Positions 48,301-59,959 are shown, counted from the first letter of the stretch. The stretch: DNA of 64,000 bases from Symbiodinium natans (GCA_905221605.1 CAJNDS010002650.1:175648-239647); one strand, 5' to 3'. Notes: a model not told the origin generated them from the letters alone. Made by a program: numbers and translations.

Positions 48301-51300
48301 AGTGCGTTGGTGTCAGCTGCTTGAGGAATGCCGCCGGTCACGTTCTCCCTGCTTGGCTACGCTTCTTTGATACCGCTGAAGATGGCGATGGTCACGTGTC
48401 CTTGGAGGTTCGGAGATTGTTTTGAGATGTTTCGAGAGTTTCGACATTCTACAGTAATCGTTTGCGATTTGAGGGTCTTCCTTGGACACTGCATGCGCAG
48501 AGGAATTCATCACCGCCATGCGGAGGATACTTGGCTATACTTGGCTCAGGTCAGGGAGGAGCGACACAGCGCCTAAGAAGCATGAAACCGTGAGCAAGGT
48601 CTTCTAGCGAAAGGCACCGGCAATGCAAGTAGGCCAAACATGCCATAGCCAACATGATACAAGACGTACATGGCTGTGCAGCCGCAACAGTGCAAGCACT
48701 GCCTGCACAAGAGTTTCAGACTTGGAGCACCGTCTATCTGGCAGATGGGCATTTAAGGTTGCAATTCACGGGAGATGCTGAAAGAATCTTCACACAGATC
48801 GACGTGACATGGCGTGAATTGGCTGTGCTTCACCGCTAGCGAGATTTTGCAACACTTGCAGCGGCACACGCTGCATGGCGCGGTCATGTGCGGTCATGCT
48901 GTTGGGGCGGAGTGGCCAGGCAGACGAGTCAGGGTTCCTAACGCTCTACGAGGCCCGCCCAAAGGGAGAGGTTGAGAATGTCTGCTACAAGCCGTTGATA
49001 AAGCTTGCGAGATCTTAATTGCCTGTGTGCAGGTGGACGGGAAGGGTGCTGATCTTTGGGCGGCCTTCCGTGCCTGGTGCGCTGAGACTTTCTCAAGCTC
49101 CGACGACATGGCTACTTGGCGCATCAACCTGAAAGCACTTCTCTGGGAATGCGCTTTCAAGCCGAGCGGATGCAGTTTTTCTATGGCGCGAGCGTGGGTT
49201 AGCGACGCGTTTCGTGCTCAGGGCACTTGTTCAAGCTTTGTGCTTGCGCCCAAAAGGCTGCAAGACGTGCGCATACAGCTCTGCACAGAACTTGCCGAGT
49301 CTGAAGACACGCCTAAAGTCACTAGCAGAAGAGGGTTTTTAAAAACCCTCTTCTACTAGTGACTAAAGCGCAAGTCAATCTGGATATCTGCACCAGTGCA
49401 GCAACTTATGTGCCAATATGTACACCACACTACACCACACTCCAGCTCCGAAGGACCTAAGGATGCCGTCGCGCCAAGCCTAAGCCTGCACGCCGCTTGA
49501 ACGTTCATGAAAATGCAAGATGCATTAAGATGCATTAAGATGCATTAAGATGCATTAAGATGCATTAAGATGCATTAAGATGCATTAAGATGCATTAAGA
49601 TGCATTAAGATGCATTAAGATGGCCCAAGGTCGCCCAAGGTCGCCCAGATGCACAGGTTTCCGTGTGAAACTCTTGCCAGGAATCTGTTGATAGTCGAAG
49701 TGGCATGCTTGCTCCAGGATGTTAGAATGCCCGCAACGCCGGCATGCCGTGCCACTGGCGAGCATTGCCGGAATCTAGATCTTAAAGAGTGCCTTACAGT
49801 CTTGAGTTGAAGCATGCAAGAGCAAAGCACAAGCTCAGATTCAGAGTATGCGGAGCGTAAGCACGTCAATGTGTCGGGCATGGTGTGCGTTGTTGCGCAG
49901 GTCCTCCGGTGAAAATGTTGCCTCAGTGACATAGGGGAAAAACCCTTTCGACATGTGCCAATCCGGGAGGCACAAAAATCAAACACATGCTGGACCGCAG
50001 CACCAACCAGAACCAGCATCCCGATGCGCATGCGCTGAGCTGATGGCCTAACAATTGATATTTCAGATCCGTTCATTGATCTCCGCGCGAGGACGTGAAC
50101 AGCGTCAACACTGTACGCAGATGTCCACAGTGTCAATGGCTTCGTTGCGTCAAGGGCGTCACCCATATTCATGGCGTAACGACCGGAATCCACAGTGTCA
50201 GAAGCGTTACAGTAGCGATTCAGGACAGCATCAACCAAAATGACGTGTTTCCTGTGGACCTCTTGGTCTTGGTGTGCAGCAGCTCCAGTTGTCGTTCAAA
50301 AGGCACAGTCGACCCCGCCACCGATTCTACAATGCCCGCCTGTGTTTCTAAGCAATGATCACCCTCCAACAAAAAGGTGGGGGAAGCACCTGGGCAGCTC
50401 TCTAAATTAGGGCCTTTGGGGTCCTTATGTTAAGGGGTGCTGTGCTGTGTATAGGACCCAAGAAGGGGCCCTGATTTGGACAACTCCCCACGTGGTGGGT
50501 TCCAACTCGCCCGCGCGCGCGCGTTTCGTGCTTCACTGGCACGCTTTCAGGTTGCTCAGCTTCGTGGGACCATCGTTGACTTGGGGCCTCCTGAAGGGGA
50601 GCGCCGGTTCAGGAAGCAGAGGAGCGCAGTGCCGCCAATCGAAGCTCAGCTAATGGTCTCGCCAGTGAGCATTCACTTGATTTCACAGGTACCAATATGC
50701 ACTGCTGAAATTTTTACAGGGCGTCCCGCTGAATAAGGAAGCCACGTTCATCAAGGAACAGTTTCTGGAAAACGCCCCTCGGCATGGCTGGTTTCTTGGC
50801 TGCTATTTGCGGACGTTAGCAGTTAGCACATGTTGGCACATTGGGGCCACTATGGGCCATTGGAGGTTGCTTGACAGCTTGCAGGTATGGCGGATTTGAA
50901 GACGTGTTGTTCACTTGCATTGATCGAAAGCAGACTGGGATGCTCAGCTGCAAACTGCCGACACCAGCACCTGCCGACACCAGCACCTGCTAGCATCTGT
51001 AAAATTGCAGCCAAGGTACGTGACACAAGCTGACTTGCCTTGGTTTGACAAGGTACCCTGCCGAACTTCCTGACTTCGGGTTTGTCGTTGCAATCCGAAA
51101 TGTTGCTCCTGTTGTGTCCCCATTCTTTGTCCTTCAAGGCCATGGAACAGCACCGACGACGGATGCAGCTGCGGCCAGCCACTAGCAGAGCGAACTTGAG
51201 TGGTGCAACATCGGGGTCTCCTCAGGGCCCGAAGAAGAATGCTATGCAGGCGCTGTTGGCTTTCATGAGCTTCCTGCGAAGCGGTAGCCTAGGGGGGAGC

Positions 51301-52695
51301 CTGATGCACTCCTGGCGATCAGCGTTGGATCGGGATGGGTACCTCTATGTCCAGAAGTCGGATATCGTTAGAGCGTGTGCTCAAATGGGATGGCGTGGGG
51401 ATGTGTCGTCTCTTTGGAGCTGCCTTGATATCACAAATGGACGGGCTTCTCTGGAAGAATTCGGCTTCAAGGAGGCAAGGGCCCTCGCATTATTCAGAGA
51501 CTGGGCGCTCAAAACCACGGGTAGTGTCAAGGAAGCGTGGCAAAAACTTCTTATGCTAGAGAAGATGTACCAACGCAAGCTTCGATCCACTGGCGCAGCC
51601 ACGGACAGCTTGAATCGTAAGGCATGGGTGTATGCATGCAACAAGTTGACTCAGCCACATATGCCACCTTTCGACCCGAGCTTCTTGTTCACGGTGCTGG
51701 ACTGGGAGCCGAACGGAAAACTCCAATTCAGAGATCTGCGCTTTCTAGAACTTTGGGAGCCGGTAGGGTGGCTGTCAGAGCAGCCGAGTCCAGGCGAAGC
51801 CTTGTCCTTCAAAACTTCCATGCTGTCCAAGTATGGAAATCACCCCGTGAAAGCTTGGAGGCTGTGCCTAGATTTGGATGGAAACGGAATTTGCAAGTGG
51901 TCTGCATTTAAGCAGGCCGCTGAACGCATCAACTGGAAGGGGGACTGTGCCAAAGCATGGCTAGGTCTGGACAGGAGAGGCTTGGGCTTCATCACTTTGT
52001 ATGAAATTGATGAGGAAGTTGCTGAGAACTTGGCCCTGTTCCGCAGGTGGTGCTTCGCAAATTTTGGTGGTGTTGCTGTAGCCTTCCACGCTTTAGACAC
52101 AGATGGTTCGGGAAGTCTCAGCGAAGAAGAATTTGTGCACGTCATTGAGGCTTCCTCCTTCAAGGGAGATGCACACGCAGCTTGGAGGTCGCTGAACCTG
52201 GAGGCCAGCGACATCCTGTCAGAGCGTGAGATGGACTTCCTGGATGACATGGAGCTGGATATGCTCACTGCGTACGTCTCTGCCACAGAAGCGGCAGACG
52301 AGCACGAAGCGCAGCAGCACGACATAGAGCGCAGCGATATAAACTCACCATTGTCCGACAGGCAGAGTATAGCAGCCTCGGACCATGCTGCGCACGAGTT
52401 TCGGCCTCTCCTCTCCACACTGGAGTCTTGTGAAGAGCTATTGTGCAGTGTGGGGCTGAGCGATTCACACGCGTCAAGCGTTCGCGTGGGCAATCTGCCA
52501 AGTCTTCCACAGATCCTGGATACAAGTGTTTATTTGCCAGTGCAGCCGGAAGCACCGACCACGAGCAAAGCCAAGCTTGTTACATTGGCACCAAGCTTAG
52601 TTTCAGCAAACCCAAATCTGAAGAAGGACAAAGAAAGGCTTTATGCAGGCGGTATTCCATACATGTCGCTGATTGGCCGCTACCTCACCAAGTGA
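48300..52695 (+). CDS. EF-hand repeat protein, multi-exon
   Basis: Calcium-binding protein of the EF-hand repeat type that is abundant in dinoflagellate genomes; the molecular role is unknown. 5' exons: AWLRFFDTAEDGDGHVSLE (about 48352-48407) joined by a GT-AG intron (48408-48502) to EFITAMRRILGY; LWAAFRAWCAETFSSSDD (about 49050); VAQLRGTIVDLGPPEGERRF (from 50551); GVPLNKEATFIKEQFLENAP (from 50720); YGGFEDVLFTCIDRKQTGML (from about 50885). The final exon of about 520 codons, joined near SFKAMEQHRR at about 51128, ends at a stop at 52693-52695. The module AWRxxLDxDGxGxxxxxxF ... WKGDxxxxWxxLD recurs. No ATG start was fixed. Confidence 0.78.
49317..49364. repeat. 48-bp near-perfect palindrome
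   Basis: Two 24-bp arms meet with no loop at TTTTT/AAAAA (GAAGAGGGTTTTT against AAAAACCCTCTTC), with one mismatch (CTAGCAG against CTACTAG). It lies between EF-hand gene exons, close to the end of the open frame at 49027-49359. Confidence 0.9.
49521..49620. repeat. Ten perfect copies of a 10-bp unit TGCATTAAGA
   Basis: An exact tandem array of 100 bases, followed by two GTCGCCCAAG-type units. It lies in an EF-hand gene intron. Copies are contiguous, with no spacers. Confidence 0.97.
51128..52695 (+). CDS. EF-hand repeat protein, long last exon
   Basis: Contains four or more degenerate EF-hand modules. The loop at 52096-52131 (D-T-D-G-S-G-S-L-S-E-E-E) is canonical, and that at 51871-51906 (D-L-D-G-N-G-I-C-K-W-S-A) keeps ligands at 1, 3 and 5 but lacks the Glu at 12. 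Others (SALDRDGYLYVQKSDI, GLDRRGLGFITLYEID) are partly degenerate, so perhaps one or two sites bind calcium. The C-terminal 150 residues are acidic and Ser/Ala-rich. The open frame extends upstream to about 51082 without an ATG, so 51082 is not a start; MEQHRRRMQ near 51142 is the first Met but is more likely internal. Confidence 0.82.
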
Positions 52696-52699
52696 GTGG

Positions 52700-53297
52700 C
52701 CCGTCGTCCGCAGCTCAGAAATGTCTGGGTTGGTGCGCACATAGTTCCTTGAGATTGTGAGTGAATGCAGGGTTCAGGGCTACAGGTTGAGGGTGCCATC
52801 TGCTACCTGATGTTCATGGATTGGGCACCGGTGACTGCTGGGTTATTCGGTTTCCTTTTTGCCCTTTGCGGCATTCAAGCTTCTAGGGCTTCGGGGTATC
52901 GGGTTTTACGACTTTATGGGTCAGGGTACAAATTGACAAAGAAAGGTAGAGGGCTCAACTAGGGCCTAGGTTTCCACACTCACTCTCGCACAAGGCCGGC
53001 AAGGTCTGAAGGTCAATATATGGTCAATACACGGTCAATTTCAAACAAGTTCGGCCATCCAAGCGGGTGTGAGGTAGCACAAACAAGAAGGCTTGAGGCG
53101 GATAGGGCTTAGGGTTTGAAATGTTGATGTTATGTCTGCGATGGAGTTACAATGAACCTGGGCATCATGAGCTCCTTCGCGGCACGCTCACCCACGCCTG
53201 GATGCAAAAAATGTTGATGCTATAGGGGTAAGACTCGGCTAATCCTCGCGTCACGGGGGAGATGGAGAGATGAGACGCGAAGAGAGAGAGAGAGAGA
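52700..53297. other. Spacer after the EF-hand gene
   Basis: No gene recognised. A GA microsatellite (about 53280-53297) directly precedes the spliced-leader match. Confidence 0.4.
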
Positions 53298-53312
53298 CCA
53301 TTTTGGCTCAAG
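53298..53312 (+). other. Relict dinoflagellate spliced leader
   Basis: The 15 bases CCATTTTGGCTCAAG equal the 3' end of the conserved dinoflagellate spliced leader (canonical 22-nt leader ending ...TAGCCATTTTGGCTCAAG). The 5' seven bases are absent and a GA repeat precedes. In dinoflagellates such genomic leaders are known as traces of trans-spliced mRNAs that were reverse-transcribed and reinserted. Confidence 0.8.
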
Positions 53313-53555
53313 TCGGGGGGAGGAACCCGCCCCCAAACCCTGGCTTGAGCCTGCCGCGCCGCTGGGCTCAAACCTCACAACCCTTGCCGGCACCTTAGAA
53401 ACCCTTGGGGGGTTAGTTCAGGGGCACATGTCGACCAGTTCTTCGCCTGTGGTTTCGGGGGTCTGTTCCACCTTAACAGCCGAGCGAGGGGGCAGAGGGA
53501 GGCGCGCAAATTCACAATACTTAGGGAGTCCCTCCTTACCAGGAATTTAACAGTC

Positions 53556-54845
53556 ATGACGAGGACCTTTCCAGTCTTCCTTCTTCACTTATCTACATGC
53601 AACATACTTAAGCAAAACACCGGGGGTAGTGCAACCATGGAGAGACCTGATATGGATGAGGGGGACCACAAGATCCACGCGGCTTTGGAAGCAATGAGGG
53701 GGGCTATCACATGGACCGCGCAGAAGTACACCCCAGGACAAGCCCAGCAGGTGAGGGAGAGGCGCCAGGAGCTCACCATTGCTAACATCGACATTGTCAC
53801 CAAGTGGTTCTTGGCTAGTGCGGGGGTGCACCAGGACAGACCGTACGCATGGGAGACCCTACAGTCGAGCGAAGCACCACCACCACCTCCACTACAACCA
53901 GAACGTGAAGGCGAACACCGAGAAGGAGGGGGGGAACGACCATCCGGGCCATGTGCAATACCATCGGCCCAACAACAACCACCACACCGAGAAGAAGCTC
54001 CCCAACAGCAACCAGATGTGGGCACGCCAGGTCCTACCGCCAAAGAGCTACCGTCGGGAGGACATGAACAAAGGCCATGTGAAATACCATCGGCCGCGAA
54101 CTCGCAGCCAAGCTCCACGACAACGTCAAAAAGCAAAGCCAAGAAGCCGAACACCGAAGGGGGAGAAGAGGACAAGGTGGAACGCGAAGCAGTACAAGAA
54201 GGGGGCACATCGCAACAAGATGACGGCGACTACGAAGAGGTGGAGGTTGACCCTGAAGATACAGCCACCATCCCCGGGGCAAGTCTGCAAGGCCATGTGA
54301 AATACCATGAGCCAATCCCACGCCGGGCGAAAACGTCACCACCACCATCGCCGTCGCCAACCAACAGCTGGGAAGAAGAAGAAAAGGAAGAAGAGGAAAG
54401 GGAGAAGCCTCCACACCGCGCCCAACAGCACCTAGGAGTCAGATGGCAAAGGGGACAAGAGCGACCAGCCGCCCCACATCAAACCCTCGACGACGACATG
54501 GGCAACATTGGGGAGACAGCCGGCGCATCCTCCACGACACCCGGGACAAGACCTACAGCGACCTCACCACCAACCGCATCAGAGAACAAAGGGAGGCGAG
54601 CCAACACGACGCCACCCAGCTGGAGCAAAACCAGAGAGCTGCAGGACAAACCGGGAGAGGTCACCGTTGCCGAGAAAGAGGAAAAAGACGAACGAAAGGG
54701 GGCCAGACAACCGCGACCAGGAAAGGGGCAACCTGATGGAGCAAATTCGACGAGTGGCTTCTCGATCACTTGCACACACCTCGCCGCGAGTATGACCGGC
54801 TGCACCATGGCTGAACGTTCACCGCTGAGAAGAGATGAGCGCTGA
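53556..54845 (+). CDS. Hypothetical Pro/Glu/Gln-rich protein, possibly from a retroposed mRNA
   Basis: A 429-codon frame from ATG 53556; a second in-frame ATG at 53637 (MERPDMDEGDHK) may be the real start. Residues from about 30 to 110 look folded (MRGAITWTAQKYTPGQAQQV, ANIDIVTKWFLASAGV). The remaining roughly 300 residues are disordered and rich in P, E, Q, K and T. It lies 243 bp after the relict spliced leader in the same orientation, so gene and leader may derive from one mRNA. No homologous family is recognised. A gag-like protein of a retroelement is an alternative, but no zinc knuckle or polymerase is visible. The frame could be partly fortuitous, as the region is also open in other frames. 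Confidence 0.45.
   Translation: MTRTFPVFLLHLSTCNILKQNTGGSATMERPDMDEGDHKIHAALEAMRGAITWTAQKYTPGQAQQVRERRQELTIANIDIVTKWFLASAGVHQDRPYAWETLQSSEAPPPPPLQPEREGEHREGGGERPSGPCAIPSAQQQPPHREEAPQQQPDVGTPGPTAKELPSGGHEQRPCEIPSAANSQPSSTTTSKSKAKKPNTEGGEEDKVEREAVQEGGTSQQDDGDYEEVEVDPEDTATIPGASLQGHVKYHEPIPRRAKTSPPPSPSPTNSWEEEEKEEEEREKPPHRAQQHLGVRWQRGQERPAAPHQTLDDDMGNIGETAGASSTTPGTRPTATSPPTASENKGRRANTTPPSWSKTRELQDKPGEVTVAEKEEKDERKGARQPRPGKGQPDGANSTSGFSITCTHLAASMTGCTMAERSPLRRDER
53947..54313. repeat. Three dispersed copies of GGCCATGTGAAATACCATCGG
   Basis: Copies begin at 53947, 54073 and 54291 (spacing 126 and 218). The core CCATGTG(A/C)AATACCAT is kept, with small changes around it. Copies one and two share a reading frame of the 429-codon ORF; the third falls in another. 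Confidence 0.8.
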
Positions 54846-55390
54846 GCATGTAGAGGCACGGTCTTAAGTAGGGGGACCCATACCTCAGATGTGCAATTTT
54901 CCACTGTAACATCTCATGTCCAATCACCTCAATAATTCGGAGAGCGAAGCCTGCCAACTCTTTACAGACCGCAGGAAATACTCACTTTCCCTTCCCTCTC
55001 CCCTTGAGGGTGTCTGTTATTGGAGGGATTCAGGAGGTTGTTTGGTTGTTTGGGAGGGGGGAGGCCAATCCTTGCTGTAGTCCTTAGCCGGCACCAAGTC
55101 ACCGAAATCTGTGACGGGGCCCAAGTAGCACGGGAAGGTTACAATTCGTGGGCGGGAACACCTCTCGATCAACGCCTCTACCATGCACGTTTTGCCTTCC
55201 CTTCCTTTTGTCCTAAAGAGGGCTTTTTCACCGACACTGAACTTCGGGGAGAGTCATACTAGGTATTGGTGTCGCTAACCTACATACTGGAATTAGATAA
55301 GGTCCTGGCAATCCCACAGCTTCAGTTCATCCACCATTCTGTAACGCACGCCTTCGGGCGGCCCCCTTGAATAAAGGGGGTTAGGTGCGC

Positions 55391-55394
<4 letters not shown>
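54846..55394. other. Spacer before the microsatellite zone
   Basis: No gene or strong repeat recognised. Confidence 0.4.
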
Positions 55395-55920
<526 letters not shown>

Positions 55921-56029
55921 CATCGATTCATCAAGAATCTGTTTTCAGGCATTTTCAGGTGTTTATTCTATTCTCTTCTTCTCATCTCGAGCACATTTTC
56001 TCTTTTATAATCTCTCGCCTATCTCATTC

Positions 56030-56296
56030 TCTCTCTCTCTCTCTCTCTCTCCATCTCCCTCTTTTCCTTCTTCAAGACTTGAGGGGCTCAGAGACCCCCC
56101 ACGCCCCATCTGCGGTACCTCTCTCTCATCTTCTGCTCTTCTCCTCTCGTGTTTATTTCCCTTCTGTCTCTGCTCTATCTCTTTCTCTCATTATCTCCCG
56201 ATCATTTTCCAGTCAAATATCTTTTTGGATCTGCCGTCCGCCTCCGTTTCATCTATTTCTTTCAGCTCCCTCTCGTCGTTATCGTTCATCTCCATG

Positions 56297-56336
<40 letters not shown>

Positions 56337-56420
56337 GACTCGACGTGCATCTCATCTCTCCGTCCCTGTTCTCTTCTCCTCTTATTCCATTATTTCTCGC
56401 CAATCTCTTTCTCTCATTAC
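56030..56420. repeat. CT-rich pyrimidine zone
   Basis: (CT)n runs at about 56031-56052 and 56303-56330 in a TCTC/TTTC-rich stretch; strand-asymmetric and opposite to the GA zone just upstream. Confidence 0.85.
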
Positions 56421-56427
56421 CCCTCTT

Positions 56428-56735
56428 ACATGGTGCTTACAAGTGCCTGCATATTGCTCACTGGGGGCTTACATTGTGCTTACATCGCGCTTACATGGTG
56501 CTTACATGGTACATGCACGGTGCTCACATAGCCCTTGTAGTTCTAATCACATGGTGCTTACATCGTGCTTTCATAGTGCTTACGTGGTACATACAAAGTG
56601 CTACTTATCACATGGTGCTTACATCGCACTTACATGGTGCTTGCATGGTGCCATGGTGCTTACATGGTGCTTATATCGTGCGTGCATGGTGCTTACATAG
56701 TATTCCCCTTCCGTACAACTTACATGGTACGTCCG
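56428..56735. repeat. Degenerate ACATGGTGCTT minisatellite
   Basis: About 20 variants of ACATGGTGCTT / ACATCGTGCTT / ACATAGTGCTT, with GTAC insertions. Open on both strands, giving Leu/His/Gly or Tyr/Lys/His frames. Confidence 0.85.
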
Positions 56736-59700
56736 AGGCTTAGAAGTGATTCCCATATCGGTGACACACACGAAGCAAGACGGCACCATTGCGTAGTGTT
56801 CTCCGTATACAATCGTATACAGCAATCTGACCTCACATCATGACCTCCAGTTCTGCCACTAACATCCTACTTATATGCATGTCTAGGCAGAGGGTGCCAT
56901 AGAAGCAAGAAGTAAGTAAGGCCGGCCCCACGCCAACACCGAAAAAGCACTGAGCGTCCTTGCCACGCCCCTGGTCAATCAAGGCAGGCGTGCGTCGCAT
57001 GTTCTTTTGATGGATGGACTGAGGTCGGAGCACAATCCATGACACCTGTTTACGTCATGGTATACCGATTTGGTTTTGCACAAGGCTTCCTGGGCTAAAC
57101 CTTGCAAACCCCACCAAAGTGTATGAAACGCGCGAGGATAAGAGCATTGCACAGGTTTTGTATGTGGGTTCGTTCGCCCGACCATCAAAGGAGGATGCAG
57201 GTGACTAGAAAAGTGGCGTCATTCATATGTGGGGGAGCGTCAGCCACCAAATGCAATCGGTTTTCTTTCCGCAAGTTGCCTCAGAGTGCTACGACGACTC
57301 TGTACCCAAGGGTTCTGAGTGGTAAGAGAGTGGCTCGCTCTTTAAGGTGACTGGCTGCAAATTATTTTGTGGCCGCTCCGGGAAGGGTGGTCCTAGTGTC
57401 CTCAACAGCGGAATGAGTACCGCCCTCCACCCGCTGCATTGACAGTTTTCCGCAGCACGTAGGCACCTATGCAGAAACGAAAAGATGGTTGTTTCTGGGG
57501 TCGCCTAAGGTCATGCCCGTCGTGCCTACACGGGGATTCCGAAAGCTCTAGGCTGTACAGAGCCAAGGCAACCCTGAGCTGCGAGCCAAAAGGCTATAGC
57601 CTGCCAGGATGAGGTCTGGTCTGTTTCTGGACACTTGCGACGGAGTAACGCATGCTTAGTCGCTCAGTCCAAAAAGTGCAAGGCACTGGGCAGAGATGCG
57701 TGCGCACGTGCGCTTTTTCGAGATGTGCACACTGTCACCACCGAGGCCAGCGCAATGGAGGTGGATATGTATGACCAACTCTCATGCCTTCTGGGCTGCT
57801 GCATCAATCAGGACTCCTGATTTTAAACATCAGCAAAGTGAGACCATGCAGGTAGCGGTAGAAACCTTGCAACCCGGAGCAACGACCCCGCTTGTTCCCA
57901 GCACATGCGTGTCATGTGTGAGTGTGAGCAATACTGCGCAGAAAAGAGCAGACTGAGCTTCCAGGATGGTCGGAGTGCTAGTATGACGGCACCCAACGGC
58001 CCGTCGCAGCAAGCTTGCATTGCGGCGTCCATGCGCGAGGCCAGTGCCAGCATATGACGCAGTCTCGACTGTGACTCGACTCCTCGACTCACCTGGACTC
58101 TCCTCGTAACCGCTTCTTGCGCTGCATCTGAGACAAGCGTCGCACATGTAGGCAGGAAACAGGGCGAGCGACATCAACTTGGCAGAGTGCCATGGAACAG
58201 GCAAGGCGGCAACGTGATTCAACAGGGCAGTGAAGACAAGTGTCATCCTCTTGTGCCGTTGAGCGCCAGGAACAGCTCTTGGTGATCCTATTGAGGTTGG
58301 GGCTCTCAAGAACGTGCACAGCTTAAGGGCCAGCAAAAAACGCAATGAATGTAAATGTAGTGAATCCCGCTTGCGAGCGTTCAGGATAAAGCAAGCAGGA
58401 ATGCGGATTGCATGCCAAGGTCATGCATCCGCGAGAGACTACACTCGCTTTGACAAGTTCGAAGTCCAACATTGGGCACTTGGAGGGCAGCGCAGTTGCC
58501 TCATGATAGGGGACGAGTATGGACAAGTGCAGGCTCAGATGCGATTACAGAAGAGTGAGTTGTGGGCTACAGCAACAGCGACTACAGGATGTATGGGAGT
58601 CCAGTTTCGGCCCTGTTGCCAGCATTTATGCCAGTACGAGGCTGGAATTGCTGGCTTCTTGAAGTGCGCCACGTGCTGAGACGTGACCGTCACTCCAGTC
58701 GCCCCTTTGACGTTCCATCCGGGAGAATGCGTTGCTTCTGCCCAGGTTCTCATGCTAATGGCTGGAACATGCCCGCCGAATGCACACCTATATCAGTCAG
58801 ACACTGAGCAGCGCAGCCACCCTTGCAAGCAAGGTTGCGTAGCATGAGTGTTCTGATTCTTCTGGTTCGCAGAGTGCGGCTCATTTCGTTCCCTTGCTGC
58901 CCGTGATTTTGGACGGGCGACGAAGGAAAAAGCCAGGAAAGCACGGTGGCCACCCATGCCTCCATTATCCTCCATCATCCTCCATCTGCGTCTGTCCCGA
59001 CATTTCCCGCAGGGTGCGAAATCCCAACATGGTGATTTCGGGTTCTGCAGGAAGTTCAACAGAAGAAGTGGGTGGGGGTCTTGCCGGTTTCTGCGGTTGC
59101 CTTGCGTGCGAGCTCCGTGTTCCATGCTGTCAGACGCGTCGCTGTCCTTGCTGGCAGCATGACAGCAGGACGACAGCAGGCTCAGCAGGCAGGACAAGGT
59201 CAGCAAACGACTTGGCCACGAACCCTGACATCCCCTCGGCCGTGTTCCTTCGCATTTTTTCGCATCTCTTCGCTCGTGCGAAATCCGTTAATCACTCCAC
59301 TCCGAATCACTCTGAAGTTGCAATAAAGTCACCTAATGCTCCGCTTTTGTCGTTCGTGGAGCACTTTGGGGGTGGGAGGGGGGGGAAAGGCCAGGCCCTT
59401 CTTCCCTCCCCTTTGCTTTGATGTATTTGTCGCCTGTGTTATCTGCACACTTGCTCACCTTGCCTTCTCTGTCCCAAGTAGGAAGCGTCTTGCGCAGAGG
59501 TCCCTCCTGAGAGTTTTCAGAGTAAATGCACCATGAATACACGTCAGCGACGGGAGAACCCAAACTTCCAGATGCGCACGAGCGGCTTCTGGATGGTGGG
59601 CGGGCGAGCGTGTGCAAGTGTGCGGGGACAGGTTTTGGGTAGGGCCGGGTTCGGGGGGTGAACTCAAGGGGGCGAGGAACGGCACAAAAGCACCAGAAGC

Positions 59701-59959
59701 AGCTAGGATGGACTCGTTGATGAAGCAACTGCCTTTTGGAAAAAGGGGCATCGTGGCAGCTGTGGCTTGGAGATGGCGCAAGCTGCTCTAGTTAAGAGCG
59801 AGAGGTCTGGTGGATGAACCTTTACTTTGGGGTCGGTTCGTTTTTTGTGGTTGTTGGGTTGCTGCTTGGGGCAGTCCAGTGCAGCCATGGCATTCAGTCG
59901 TCGTGACACTGCTGGTGGTGCCAGCTTCGAACAGCCCTGGCCTTCAGTCGTCGCGACAC

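Noticed and set aside
49521-49620. Short regular repeat array considered as CRISPR
   Set aside because: Units are contiguous 10-mers with no spacers, in a eukaryotic intron.
51082-51141. Open-frame start at 51082 for the EF-hand protein
   Set aside because: The codon is TTG and upstream exons of the same protein are visible; the true junction is near 51128.
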